DNA of 40,662 nucleotides from CAZVRZ01 sp964629965 (GTDB taxonomy: Bacteria > Chloroflexota > Anaerolineae > Anaerolineales > UBA4823): assembly GCA_964629965.1 (NCBI GenBank), contig CAZVRZ010000030.1:1-40662 (forward strand). The letters are read 5' to 3'. This document shows positions 15,607-24,709 of the stretch, one piece after another. Position 1 is the first letter of the stretch. The number at the start of each line of letters is the position of its first letter. The position numbers were made by a program, and so were the translations under genes. The notes beneath the pieces are model-generated. The model ran no database searches and was not told where the DNA came from. It saw only the letters and a list, made by a program, of their open reading frames with translations.

Positions 15607-17058
15607 TCAGGGAGTATTAGCAATCTCAATAAGCTTACCATCGCTATATTCAAAACGATAGGTCAAGCCAAGCGGGCCAGGCAAATACTCATTTGGTGGA
15701 ATTGTATAAACATTTACAAGAGTATCGTAAAACTGAGGAATAGCATATTCTAAATCTTTATACTTTTCTGCCGGAACTCCAATATATATTTTACTATCTT
15801 GGGGAAACGACGAATATAATTGTTGAATCTGTTCAATAATATCTTTCTTAACCTCCCCATTTTTATAGTCCTGATATTGGATAAAATAATAGGGAACCGC
15901 ACTGTATATCATCCAAGAAAGTAATAGAACTGTCAAAACAGTTCGTTGTTTCCAGCCCCGTTCTCTCAGTAAATTGCTTATCCATAATATTAAAAAGCTC
16001 AATAAAACTGAGAAACCTAGCGAAGGTATATACAAATAACGAGGCGCCTGAGATAAATCCGAGTTGACCCAAAGTGTGAAGGGAGAAAACGACAGATAAA
16101 CCCATAATAAGAAAAAACGCTGAAGTCTTGCTCCCCAGAACACAATCCAGATCGTAACACCCAAGAATAGAATGACCATAAGATAGGATAGGGCGCTTAG
16201 TAATCGGGGAAGTAATGGAGATATTGAGGTTAGGTAATTAGCAATTCGGGCTATATTCACATTTGGGATAAGCAAATACGCCAAATTTGAAAATGCAGGT
16301 AACATATGCACACCAGGGTAAAAACCTCCAGACTTTGTTCCTTCAGAAGTTCCGGCAAAGAGCAATCCCAACTCTAAGATTATGTAAACCATCACTATAA
16401 GAAAGATGGGACCAAAAGTAAAGATGCCTTTCTTTAACGATTTTGAAGGCGAGAAGCAGAAATACATTACCAAAAGTATTAGGGGAAGGGTAACAGCATA
16501 TTCACCTGTGAATAACGCCATACCCAATAAGATCAAACTTCCAAAATACCAAGGAATAGGAGCCCCCTCGAGCCACTTTAGAAAAGAGATCATACTCGAC
16601 AGATACAAGATCACTACAAATGAAATATTAGAGCCGGTTATCCACGTTATCACCTCATAGTGAGAAAAGGCCACAGCAAAAATAATACTTGCTAAAAATG
16701 CAGTTAACTTATTATCAACAAGTAACATTGTCAGAATATAGAATAGTATCGTCACAAGGTAATGCTGAATAATGCTAATCACAAAATATGGAACAGGATT
16801 CCAGGCAAAAAGTTTAAATTTACCCCATAAATAGACATCCAATAAAAATCTGATACCATATCCCTGGTTAAATTGTTCTAGAATAGCCGTTCGCACAGAA
16901 TCATGGTTTCTATACCAACCCAGCATAAAAAAATCATCATAAAAAAAATAATTTCTCAATATGGGTAGAAATAGGATGCTAACAATCACCGCTAGGATAA
17001 AATAATCGCTCTTAGCATTATAAAAACGTTTCAATTTAATTAAAATAGACTCCACCAT
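15607..17058 (-). CDS. Polytopic membrane protein, probable GT-C-like glycosyltransferase
   Basis: 483 residues with about ten hydrophobic segments. FFYDDFFMLGW after the first helix resembles the acidic first-loop motif of GT-C enzymes. The remainder has no motif I recognise, and the C-terminal 80 residues are soluble. The gene is visibly richer in A+T than the genes on its left. AGGA lies 10 nt before the ATG. Alternatively it could be a polymerase or other integral glycan protein. Confidence 0.6.
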   Translation of the reverse strand: MVESILIKLKRFYNAKSDYFILAVIVSILFLPILRNYFFYDDFFMLGWYRNHDSVRTAILEQFNQGYGIRFLLDVYLWGKFKLFAWNPVPYFVISIIQHYLVTILFYILTMLLVDNKLTAFLASIIFAVAFSHYEVITWITGSNISFVVILYLSSMISFLKWLEGAPIPWYFGSLILLGMALFTGEYAVTLPLILLVMYFCFSPSKSLKKGIFTFGPIFLIVMVYIILELGLLFAGTSEGTKSGGFYPGVHMLPAFSNLAYLLIPNVNIARIANYLTSISPLLPRLLSALSYLMVILFLGVTIWIVFWGARLQRFFLLWVYLSFSPFTLWVNSDLSQAPRYLYIPSLGFSVLLSFLILWISNLLRERGWKQRTVLTVLLLSWMIYSAVPYYFIQYQDYKNGEVKKDIIEQIQQLYSSFPQDSKIYIGVPAEKYKDLEYAIPQFYDTLVNVYTIPPNEYLPGPLGLTYRFEYSDGKLIEIANTP

Positions 17059-17086
17059 AATAAAAAATCCTGAGTAAGATTTAGAA

Positions 17087-18520
17087 CTACTCGACTCTAT
17101 AAATTTGCTTGACTGCTACCAGCCCGCCCAGAAAAAACCAACCCAATAAACTAGTATGAAGTCCCCGCAAACCAACATTATAAGCAAAAGGCAAGAACCA
17201 ATCTGCCAGGAACATGGCTGCCAAAGAACCGGCTAACCCCCCCAGACAACCATAAACATACCCACGAGCAAATCCCCAACCCACCTTGTTTCTCAGATTC
17301 CATCCCAACAATCCAACCGCCACGATTAACCAGAGAAATATCGCCATTCCCAACAAGCCAGTTTGTAAAAGAATATCAACATAGTTATTATGTGAGTTAA
17401 AAACAATATGATAGCCCTCAATTGGATACAAGGGCGCATACCAATAATAATTTCCTGGACCTAAACCCAAGATAGGGTTCAAGGGCAGCACTTGCTCAAT
17501 CAAGATCCGTCCCGCAATGTCACGAGTTGATATACTATATAGATCATTTTGTATAAGGGTCTGTAAAAAATCGGGCCGAATCCAAAATAAAAATAAGATG
17601 CCAGCCAATGCCATAAGCACACCCAATCGCCAGGAACGCAGGCTGATAAGCACAAAGAAAACCACCAGCGGGGGCAGCCAACCCGAGGCCCAGTCACGTC
17701 CATTCCAATTGATCCACAAAGTAAGAACGGCTAGGCCTAGAAATAAGAATCTCTTACTTGAGGAGAACTCAACATTAAAGAGTGCCTGCCCAGCCGCCAG
17801 TGCTACAATCCAAATCCATAAAGAGGAACTCATTGACTGTGAATGCACAACAATCAAGTCACTGATTAAATATAAAGGATTGTAAAGTTTTGCTGAAATC
17901 GGCAAAAAGGCCATAGCCAAAAAATATAACACCAGGAATTTCAACCACTTCTCGCTTGTGATACGATTACCCGCCAGCAGGAAAGTCCCGTAAGATAGAA
18001 GATATATTGCCAATGCACCTATTTGTGCACGCATCGGAGCAAGCGAAGCAAAGGGGTTCCAGATGAGCAATCCTACAACGAAGGAAAGTAAAACACTCAC
18101 TATAAGCAGCATAAGCGGCAGATTGGTTGGCGACGATACGATCGTCAATTGCCTGGCTCGGACGCCGTCGAACAACCAAATCATCAGAAGGATAGAAATC
18201 GTGATCACCGTAGCAGAAATCGCAGTCTGGGATTGAGTGGCCAGGGTAAAAGGGATATTCAGCGCCGCTATTAATAGCGCCAACATTCCCAATGGAGGCA
18301 CACGCGTAAAGAAAACTAAACCTAATAAAGCAATCAATGCTAACAAAGAAAGCAAAGCAATCTGTATGGATGCTGAGACGCCTAGCTTCCAGGAAGCTAG
18401 CAGCACCGCTGCAATGATCAGCGGTTTACTCAACTGAAGAAATTTCTCTGGACTGGGTAAGTGTTTGGAAATAGTGGAATTCAAAAAGGGCGATTCCACC
18501 TTATGGATGAGGTTGCGCAT
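17087..18520 (-). CDS. O-antigen ligase/polymerase family membrane protein (Wzy/WaaL fold)
   Basis: 477 residues, about eleven or twelve membrane helices. The long extracytoplasmic loop ends with ILGLGPGNYYW and FNSHNNYVDILLQTGLLG, the Wzy_C signature with its conserved HN and GLLG. Members either polymerise repeat units (Wzy) or transfer the finished chain to an acceptor (WaaL, or protein O-oligosaccharyltransferases). With the Wzz/BY-kinase in the island it may be the polymerase; with the ABC exporter it may be a ligase. Sequence alone does not decide this. A+T-rich like its neighbour. Confidence 0.88.
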   Translation of the reverse strand: MRNLIHKVESPFLNSTISKHLPSPEKFLQLSKPLIIAAVLLASWKLGVSASIQIALLSLLALIALLGLVFFTRVPPLGMLALLIAALNIPFTLATQSQTAISATVITISILLMIWLFDGVRARQLTIVSSPTNLPLMLLIVSVLLSFVVGLLIWNPFASLAPMRAQIGALAIYLLSYGTFLLAGNRITSEKWLKFLVLYFLAMAFLPISAKLYNPLYLISDLIVVHSQSMSSSLWIWIVALAAGQALFNVEFSSSKRFLFLGLAVLTLWINWNGRDWASGWLPPLVVFFVLISLRSWRLGVLMALAGILFLFWIRPDFLQTLIQNDLYSISTRDIAGRILIEQVLPLNPILGLGPGNYYWYAPLYPIEGYHIVFNSHNNYVDILLQTGLLGMAIFLWLIVAVGLLGWNLRNKVGWGFARGYVYGCLGGLAGSLAAMFLADWFLPFAYNVGLRGLHTSLLGWFFLGGLVAVKQIYRVE

Positions 18521-18544
18521 TAATATCTTCTACAAATGAATCAG

Positions 18545-19510
18545 TCAACATTCTTGAAATTTGTGTAGCCCTTCATGGTATCCTTGATAAATTATTCCCC
18601 CCAGAATCCAACGATATAAAATGGATAATAACCTTGCATTTGGTAATTTCTTTTCCAGAAATAAGGTCAGTCGAATCATAGCTTGAGTCATGAGAGGAAA
18701 CGACATGATCTCACGCAACAGTTTTCGTAAAATTAACTTGGGCGGATCTATCTTCCACTGAATTGCTCTCTTATCTTTAAACATTGGTATTTCATCGATT
18801 AAATACGGGAAAACCTTTAAAAATGGTGCCGCAAAATAACTCACCATTCTGGCTCGCCGTATCGCTGCAGTAAGGCTGACAATCGCGTAATCCCGGTGGA
18901 CGATCTTAGCTTCTGTCGAAGTGACAAGGTGAAATCCAGCCTGCTTAGCACGATAAGCAAATTCAAGATCCGCCCATAAGCCCCCGCGATGCTGGTAATC
19001 AAATGGAGTCACATCTTGCCAACCACCCAAAAGAAAAAAATCATCTTTCAAAATCGCCAGGTTATTACTACTAAACAAACCCAAATCTGATGTGTTATTC
19101 TGCTGGGGATACCCATAAGTTTTAGCAAATATCGAATCGGGAGGGAGCCAAGATTGCATCTCTCCGCGTACTAATAGTCTGGTTCGACCCTGAAAAGTAT
19201 ATAGCAAACCTGCCAGATAACCTGGCTGTAAAGTCATATCATCATCAAGAAAAACGAGCATCACTCCTCGGGCTTGCTGGGCGCCATGGTTTCTAGCTGC
19301 TACTCCGCCTTGGTTGTTCTGGTATATGTAATTCAGTTCGAACGGGTAGGACTGATCCAATATGGTACGAGTCTCATCAGTTGATCCATCATCGATAATA
19401 ACAACTTCAAAAGAGGCCGCACCAATTGTTTGATCACTCAGGGAGGTTAGGGTTTCTCGTAAAGATTGGTTGCGATTATATGTGGGGATGATAACACTGA
19501 ACTGGATCAT
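18545..19510 (-). CDS. GT2 glycosyltransferase
   Basis: About 321 residues from MIQFSVIIPTYN. Motifs are VVIIDDGSTDET, MLVFLDDDM (DxD) and a C-terminal half with LWADLEFAYRAKQAGFHLV, as in GT2 enzymes. The ATG at 19510 is preferred over an in-frame TTG at 19543, since the GT2 fold begins directly after it. It lies 36 nt after the stop of the next GT2 gene upstream. Confidence 0.88.
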   Translation of the reverse strand: MIQFSVIIPTYNRNQSLRETLTSLSDQTIGAASFEVVIIDDGSTDETRTILDQSYPFELNYIYQNNQGGVAARNHGAQQARGVMLVFLDDDMTLQPGYLAGLLYTFQGRTRLLVRGEMQSWLPPDSIFAKTYGYPQQNNTSDLGLFSSNNLAILKDDFFLLGGWQDVTPFDYQHRGGLWADLEFAYRAKQAGFHLVTSTEAKIVHRDYAIVSLTAAIRRARMVSYFAAPFLKVFPYLIDEIPMFKDKRAIQWKIDPPKLILRKLLREIMSFPLMTQAMIRLTLFLEKKLPNARLLSILYRWILGGIIYQGYHEGLHKFQEC

Positions 19511-19546
19511 CGATATCTTAACAACAAAGATTCGGAGTTCCAATTA

Positions 19547-20521
19547 TCAGGGTTTAACACAAGCAGCATACACATCTATACCCATTTGTCCATAACGTCG
19601 CAAGAAAAAATCACGCAAAGCAAACAGATTCGCGGCCCTGCGCCTTTTGAAAATTTCTGCACGATAGGGTGTACGAAAAGTCCATGCCATAACAGTGATA
19701 AGAGTTCGAGATATTAGGCGTAAAACTGCTAACAATTTCCCGGTCCGATTCGGTGTATGCAACCAGAAAAACAACAAGGCGTTGCGCGTCATATAATAGG
19801 TGGTTGAGGGCGATGCCAGCCCCATCGTGGCAGAAACCTTATGCCACATTTTGGCTAAAGGAACGTATACGACATGATAACCGGCCTTACCGGCGCGAGC
19901 ACATAAATCATGATCATCATAATTTATAAAAAAGCGCTCATCCATCCCGCCAATCTGACGCAACACATCTGCTCTAAACAACGCAGCGCAGGTGTCAACA
20001 TACTCGGTCATTTCTACTGATGGCAGCATCTGCAGCTGCACATCGCTGAGACGCTCTCCCATTCCCCTACGGATTGAACTGGCGCTTTTCCAATCAAAGT
20101 AATTAGCCCCTCCCCAGATCACATCTGGAGGATCAGCATAATACTGCGTTGGGCCAACCACGCCGACTTTAGGATCAGCTTGAGCAGCAGCTATCATATG
20201 AGAAAGCATGCCGGGGTCCACCTCAGTATCATTGTTCATCAGCAATATAAAATCCGCGCCAAGCTGCAGAGCATGGTTAATCCCGGCATTGTTGCCGGCA
20301 GAATAGCCAACATTATATGGCAAAACCAGAAAGATCACCCAAGGGAATTGTTTTTGCAATGTAACAGTTGAGCCATCTGTGGATCCGTTATCAACCACGA
20401 TCACACGAAAATTAGGGTAATCCTGCGCTCGTAACGACTCCAGGCAGGATATCGTCAAAGCCAACTGATTCCAATGCAATACCACAAAATATACACTGGG
20501 GGCAGAAAATTGATCCATCAC
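19547..20521 (-). CDS. GT2 glycosyltransferase (rhamnosyltransferase-like)
   Basis: 324 residues. YFVVLHWNQLALT, VIVVDNGSTDGS, LLMNNDTEVDPG (metal site) and FFINYDDHDLCARAGKAGY form the full GT2 set of the rhamnosyltransferase-like subgroup. Its start overlaps the stop of the nucleotidyltransferase gene by four bases, so the two are coupled. The acceptor and donor are unknown. Confidence 0.9.
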   Translation of the reverse strand: MMDQFSAPSVYFVVLHWNQLALTISCLESLRAQDYPNFRVIVVDNGSTDGSTVTLQKQFPWVIFLVLPYNVGYSAGNNAGINHALQLGADFILLMNNDTEVDPGMLSHMIAAAQADPKVGVVGPTQYYADPPDVIWGGANYFDWKSASSIRRGMGERLSDVQLQMLPSVEMTEYVDTCAALFRADVLRQIGGMDERFFINYDDHDLCARAGKAGYHVVYVPLAKMWHKVSATMGLASPSTTYYMTRNALLFFWLHTPNRTGKLLAVLRLISRTLITVMAWTFRTPYRAEIFKRRRAANLFALRDFFLRRYGQMGIDVYAACVKP

Positions 20522-21294
20522 AATAAACTACTAAACCGGTGAACAGCCTTAATCAAATCATCTGGAGTACCTATATCAATATATTCACCTTCTATGAAGT
20601 TTACACCATTCACCACCAATCCGGCTTTCATTGCTGCCAGGAAAACCTCAGCCTGAACAACTTCATGTTCCGGAGGTGTACGTTTTTGGAGATAATCGTT
20701 CATAAAGCAACTGAACCTGGAAGACCAACAAGCCGATCCCCAGGCGCTGCGTAAATGAGTCTGCGCGGGTTTATCAACCATACTCAGCACTTTACCATCA
20801 TCATTCAAATCCACTACACACAATTTTGTTGGCCGGTCGGTCGGGAAGATACCCAGAGTCACGTCAGCATGCATTTGGCGGTGAAAGACTACCATGCGCG
20901 CAAATGCATCGGCAGGTGTGAAAATCGTATCCGGCATCCCAAATAAAACCGTCGCATCACCTAAAAAGGGAAAAGCCTGGTTCAAGGTAAACGGCATACC
21001 CCACAATCGTTCTGTTACCAGATAGGCAATTTGCCCGCCATATTCCAACCCATCCCCATAATATTGGGCAATATCCCACTTCCCTTTTCGCAATACCATC
21101 CAAATCTTGCTGGCTCCAGCATTGAACATATTATCCAACAGATACTGGCTGACAACTTTTGGCCGAAGCTCCTGGTTTCCATTCACCATCATCTCGCGAA
21201 AGCCTATGGGGAAGATTTCTTTACTCCCCGGAAGTGGTGAAATCCGCATGGCCTGTCCAGCAGCCGGGATCAGGCCAATAATCTCTTCTGTCAT
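20518..21294 (-). CDS. Sugar-1-phosphate nucleotidyltransferase (RmlA/HddC-like fold)
   Basis: 258 residues. It begins IGLIPAAGQAMRISPLPGSKEIFPIG, a divergent form of the usual G-x-G-T-R-x-x-P-L-T...PK signature: the GTR triplet is AMR and the PK is SKE. ATVLFGMPDTIF takes the place of the metal-binding D strand, and GEYIDIGTPDDL closes the domain as in sugar nucleotidyltransferases. It would make a nucleotide sugar from sugar 1-phosphate. It could supply the HddC step missing for GDP-heptose, or dTDP/UDP-glucose, or be inactive in classic terms. Coupled at both ends by ATGA overlaps. Confidence 0.78.
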   Translation of the reverse strand: MTEEIIGLIPAAGQAMRISPLPGSKEIFPIGFREMMVNGNQELRPKVVSQYLLDNMFNAGASKIWMVLRKGKWDIAQYYGDGLEYGGQIAYLVTERLWGMPFTLNQAFPFLGDATVLFGMPDTIFTPADAFARMVVFHRQMHADVTLGIFPTDRPTKLCVVDLNDDGKVLSMVDKPAQTHLRSAWGSACWSSRFSCFMNDYLQKRTPPEHEVVQAEVFLAAMKAGLVVNGVNFIEGEYIDIGTPDDLIKAVHRFSSLL

Positions 21295-22517
21295 ATCTTA
21301 TCCACTCCTTTTCGATTGCCCCTTTTGCCTGCTTCCAACAGGTGCGATTCCAACTGCTCAATTGCATTATCCCAGTTCCAACGCTCCAGGACAATCTGAC
21401 GGCCTTGCCTGCCCAAACGTTGGCGCAGCTCAGGATCGCCGAGTAAACACAAAATGCTTTCCCCAAAGGCTTTGGCATCGCGCTCCACTAGCAAGCCATT
21501 CACCCCATCCTGCACAGTCTCGCGCACGCCACCTTCCATAATCCCCACCACCGGCGTGCCACAAGCCATCGCCTCCAAGGGTGCAAGACCAAAAGACTCC
21601 ATATACGGTGCGTACACAAAGCAGGCAGCCCGGTTATAGAGTTGAAGCAATTCTGTATCGGTCACCATTTGCCGAAATTCCACCTGCACACCAAGCCGAA
21701 CTGCGCGCTGCCGTAAAAACGCCAATTCTTGATCATCGGTCATGTTACCCACCACGATCAAGGGTGGGCGATGGTTTTTCGCAATCGTAGCCAGGCTATC
21801 GATTAAGAAATCATAACCTTTGTAAGGATTGATCATCCCAACAGACAGAACGTAATTTTCACGTTCCAGATTCAAGGGATAAAAACGTTGACTGTCGATA
21901 CTCAGGATACTGATGTACGGCGCAAAGCCATACAAACGGTATAAGCTCTCTCGCACAAACGCTGAACTAACCACCACCCGAGTGGCGGCCAACATACTTT
22001 GCCGGTCTTTTTTAAACAAGGCTCTTTTATATAAGGAAATCAATGGATCAACACGATCCAGGCGTGTTCGCCAGTCGGAATGTGGTAAATATTCGCGCAA
22101 GATAGGTGGGTCATGCAGCCAGCGCACTACATCTTCACGATAGTACAAACTAGGAGTGTGGAGGTAGCGCAAGAGCGTAGGTGAAAAGCTGAACTGGCAA
22201 GGGTGAACCAAAACCACATCATAGCCGCCCGCATCGATGCCGCTGGCAATCTGTATCATGCTATGATCCAGGCGGTATAGGTCAAGCAAACGCACTGCTT
22301 GATTTAACCGTCCAAGAGGGCTGCGCAAAAGCGGCAAAGGTTGAAACGGCAGGTTTATCACCTGTTTCACATAAGGGCGCACATCCGCAAAATCCTGGTT
22401 GGCGCTGCTCAATGTAAACAAATCTACTGAATGTTGCTTGGCCAGGCGAGAAACCTGATCGAAAACAACTCGTTTGGCCCCACCAGATGGTAAATTATGA
22501 TAAATGGCTATCTTCAA
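21291..22517 (-). CDS. Glycosyltransferase, GT4 family
   Basis: 408 residues. N-terminal MKIAIYHNLPSGGAKRVVFDQ with the glycine-rich acceptor loop. In the C-terminal domain are VLSVGMINPYKGYDFLI, then PYMESFGLAPLEAMACGTPVVG, which carries the EX7E-type residues, and a closing HLLEAG helix. GT-B fold, retaining, cytoplasmic. ATGA overlap with the nucleotidyltransferase gene downstream. Confidence 0.92.
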   Translation of the reverse strand: MKIAIYHNLPSGGAKRVVFDQVSRLAKQHSVDLFTLSSANQDFADVRPYVKQVINLPFQPLPLLRSPLGRLNQAVRLLDLYRLDHSMIQIASGIDAGGYDVVLVHPCQFSFSPTLLRYLHTPSLYYREDVVRWLHDPPILREYLPHSDWRTRLDRVDPLISLYKRALFKKDRQSMLAATRVVVSSAFVRESLYRLYGFAPYISILSIDSQRFYPLNLERENYVLSVGMINPYKGYDFLIDSLATIAKNHRPPLIVVGNMTDDQELAFLRQRAVRLGVQVEFRQMVTDTELLQLYNRAACFVYAPYMESFGLAPLEAMACGTPVVGIMEGGVRETVQDGVNGLLVERDAKAFGESILCLLGDPELRQRLGRQGRQIVLERWNWDNAIEQLESHLLEAGKRGNRKGVDKI

Positions 22518-22529
22518 AATGGATCACCT

Positions 22530-23711
22530 TTAAAAATCGGCCGTTCCAAACGGCACGCGTGGTAAATGCGCTGTTTGCCCACTTATCACGCCCTGATAGG
22601 TCTGTTCAAACAATCGTGCATGTAGCATCACGTCAAACCGTTGGGCTGCTTGTGGACCACGCTCACCCATCTGGCAGCGCAAATCAGGGTTCTGCACCAG
22701 GCGCAGCAAAGCCCCAGCCAGTTCATCCGCTGAGCGCGGCATGATTAAAATACCGGTTACTTCATTTTCCACTACTTCAGGGATACCGCCGACACGAGTG
22801 GCAACCACCGGCAAACGGCTAGCCAAACCTTCAACCGCCACTCTTCCAAAAGCTTCGGTCCAGGATGGCACAGCCAAAATATCCATCGCAGACATTACTT
22901 GCGGTATGTCGCTGCGAAAGCCAGCAAAATACACTCGCTCGGCTAAGCTGTTGCTCGCTACAAAATTTTTTAAAGATGGGAGAAAGTCGTGTTCATCCGA
23001 CATATGATCATCGCCAACGATCACAAAATAAGCATCCTCGTTCTGGGCAACAACCTGCCGTGCTGCTTCAACAAACTCCTGATGGCCTTTGTATCGTAGA
23101 ACATGTCCAACCAACCCGATCAATACAGCATTCTCTGGCACCCCCCATTCAGCACGAAGTTTCCGATGGCAATCTGCTTCCACATGAGCATATCGAGCAA
23201 ACTCAAAGCACTCGTAAATTACTTGGATTTTCTGTCTGCACATTCCGGCAGGCACACAATAACGGGCAGTCGCCTGCGAATCTGCAATGATCCGATCGGC
23301 ACGATTCAACCAACGCACATAAGAAGGCAAAAACCACGCTCGGACCATATCGTGAATATGGCAAATAACCTTAACCCCTGCCAGCCGTGCCGCCAGCACA
23401 GCATGCGGTACGGCACGATCGCAATTTACATGCACCAGATCAATCTTTTCAGCGCGGATCAGGTTGATCAAACGTAAAATCGCCCTTCCATAAATCCACG
23501 GGCGGCGGCGGCTAAAAAACGGAAAATCTGCATAGTGTACGTTTACTCCTCTATGATCGGCGTCGTCAGATAGACGCCCAGCTTCTGTGGTAACCAAAGT
23601 AGCATGGTAATGTTCACGATCCAGATGGGCCATTAAGTCTAACATGCTGGCCTCTGCACCTCCAACATCTGGAACACTATTGATAAATAAAATCCGCCGT
23701 ACTTCGCTCAT
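22530..23711 (-). CDS. Glycosyltransferase, GT4 family
   Basis: 393 residues. ILFINSVPDVGGAEASMLDLM at the N-terminus, VNCDRAVPHAVLAARLAGVK in the acceptor domain, LIGLVGHVLRYKGHQEFVEA and PSWTEAFGRVAVEGLASRLPVVATRVGG in the donor domain are classical GT4 motifs. It lies 12 nt upstream of the next GT4 gene and overlaps the one before it (ATGA). Sugar specificity unknown. Confidence 0.92.
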   Translation of the reverse strand: MSEVRRILFINSVPDVGGAEASMLDLMAHLDREHYHATLVTTEAGRLSDDADHRGVNVHYADFPFFSRRRPWIYGRAILRLINLIRAEKIDLVHVNCDRAVPHAVLAARLAGVKVICHIHDMVRAWFLPSYVRWLNRADRIIADSQATARYCVPAGMCRQKIQVIYECFEFARYAHVEADCHRKLRAEWGVPENAVLIGLVGHVLRYKGHQEFVEAARQVVAQNEDAYFVIVGDDHMSDEHDFLPSLKNFVASNSLAERVYFAGFRSDIPQVMSAMDILAVPSWTEAFGRVAVEGLASRLPVVATRVGGIPEVVENEVTGILIMPRSADELAGALLRLVQNPDLRCQMGERGPQAAQRFDVMLHARLFEQTYQGVISGQTAHLPRVPFGTADF

Positions 23712-24709
23712 CTAGAGTGCTCCATTACTTGCTCAATAATCTGGCAAACCAGAATCTTTTGTTTCTCTATGTCGAAGCGTTGTTCTGCCAGGTTACGCAG
23801 ATATGACCTGGCTGCCTGGCGCTGCATTTCGCTCCAATCGCAATAATTCTTCACCTGCTCGATCAACTCCGCATCTGTCCAATAAATATTATCAGCCAGA
23901 AGGGCTTCATTTACACCATCCCAGGCGTGCGCCAGGCAGTAAACTCCCGAAGCCATACCCTCCAGCAAGGCCACCTGCAATCCTTCTGATACACTATGAG
24001 AGATCAGGATGTCAATATCTTGAAACCAGGCTGGCGTATCTTGAATAAATCCCTGGAATGAAACGTAGGGATCCAGCTTCAACCGACTTACCAGCGAATG
24101 CACTTCATAATCGTAACGTGCATAGCGTGTCTCGGTGGCTTGGCCGCCGATATGCAAACGGAGGTCATAACCCATTTGACGTAATTGATACAATACTAAT
24201 ATCAAATCGTAGATACGCTTGTGCGGTTCGATCCGGCCTAATACTCCCAGTACACCTCCAAATGTGCGCGGACGCATACTGAAACGATCCAGGCGCACGC
24301 CATTGTGTACAGTCACTAAACGATCCGCCACAGCAGGAAAACGCTCGGCAAATCTGCGCTGCATCGCCTGGCTGACGAAGATAAAACGATCTACATTTTC
24401 CAGCCTGGCCTGCGGCGCATAATCCCACAATTCATGTGAATGAACCCGCACTACCATCGGGCAGGTTTTCGGCAAATGCGTCGCTGCCACCCAGGCTTCT
24501 TCGCCCCATTCAAAAAACACCACATCATTGCGCCGCATCCACCACCGCAGATCTTGCTGCAACAACTGGCGGTTCATGCGGGCAGCAAACCATTGGAATG
24601 GCCAGCGGCGCTGGTGAAAGACCTGCGTCTGGTGTCTTTCCTGCAAAGCAGCATATATCTCTCGGAAATGAAGCCAGAAATCCTGCGCTACGGCAATACC
24701 GAGTCGCAT
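23708..24709 (-). CDS. Glycosyltransferase, GT4-like
   Basis: 333 residues, shorter than its GT4 neighbours. VVRVHSHELWDYAPQARLENVD and FVSQAMQRRFAERFP mark the acceptor domain; GVLGRIEPHKRIYDLI and SHSVSEGLQVALLEGMASGVYCLA carry the donor-binding E-x-x-x-x-x-x-x-G pattern. The N-terminal domain starts MRLGIAVAQDFW without the common glycine-rich loop. The start abuts the stop of the beta-propeller gene (TAGATG), so the two are likely cotranscribed. Confidence 0.88.
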   Translation of the reverse strand: MRLGIAVAQDFWLHFREIYAALQERHQTQVFHQRRWPFQWFAARMNRQLLQQDLRWWMRRNDVVFFEWGEEAWVAATHLPKTCPMVVRVHSHELWDYAPQARLENVDRFIFVSQAMQRRFAERFPAVADRLVTVHNGVRLDRFSMRPRTFGGVLGVLGRIEPHKRIYDLILVLYQLRQMGYDLRLHIGGQATETRYARYDYEVHSLVSRLKLDPYVSFQGFIQDTPAWFQDIDILISHSVSEGLQVALLEGMASGVYCLAHAWDGVNEALLADNIYWTDAELIEQVKNYCDWSEMQRQAARSYLRNLAEQRFDIEKQKILVCQIIEQVMEHSR

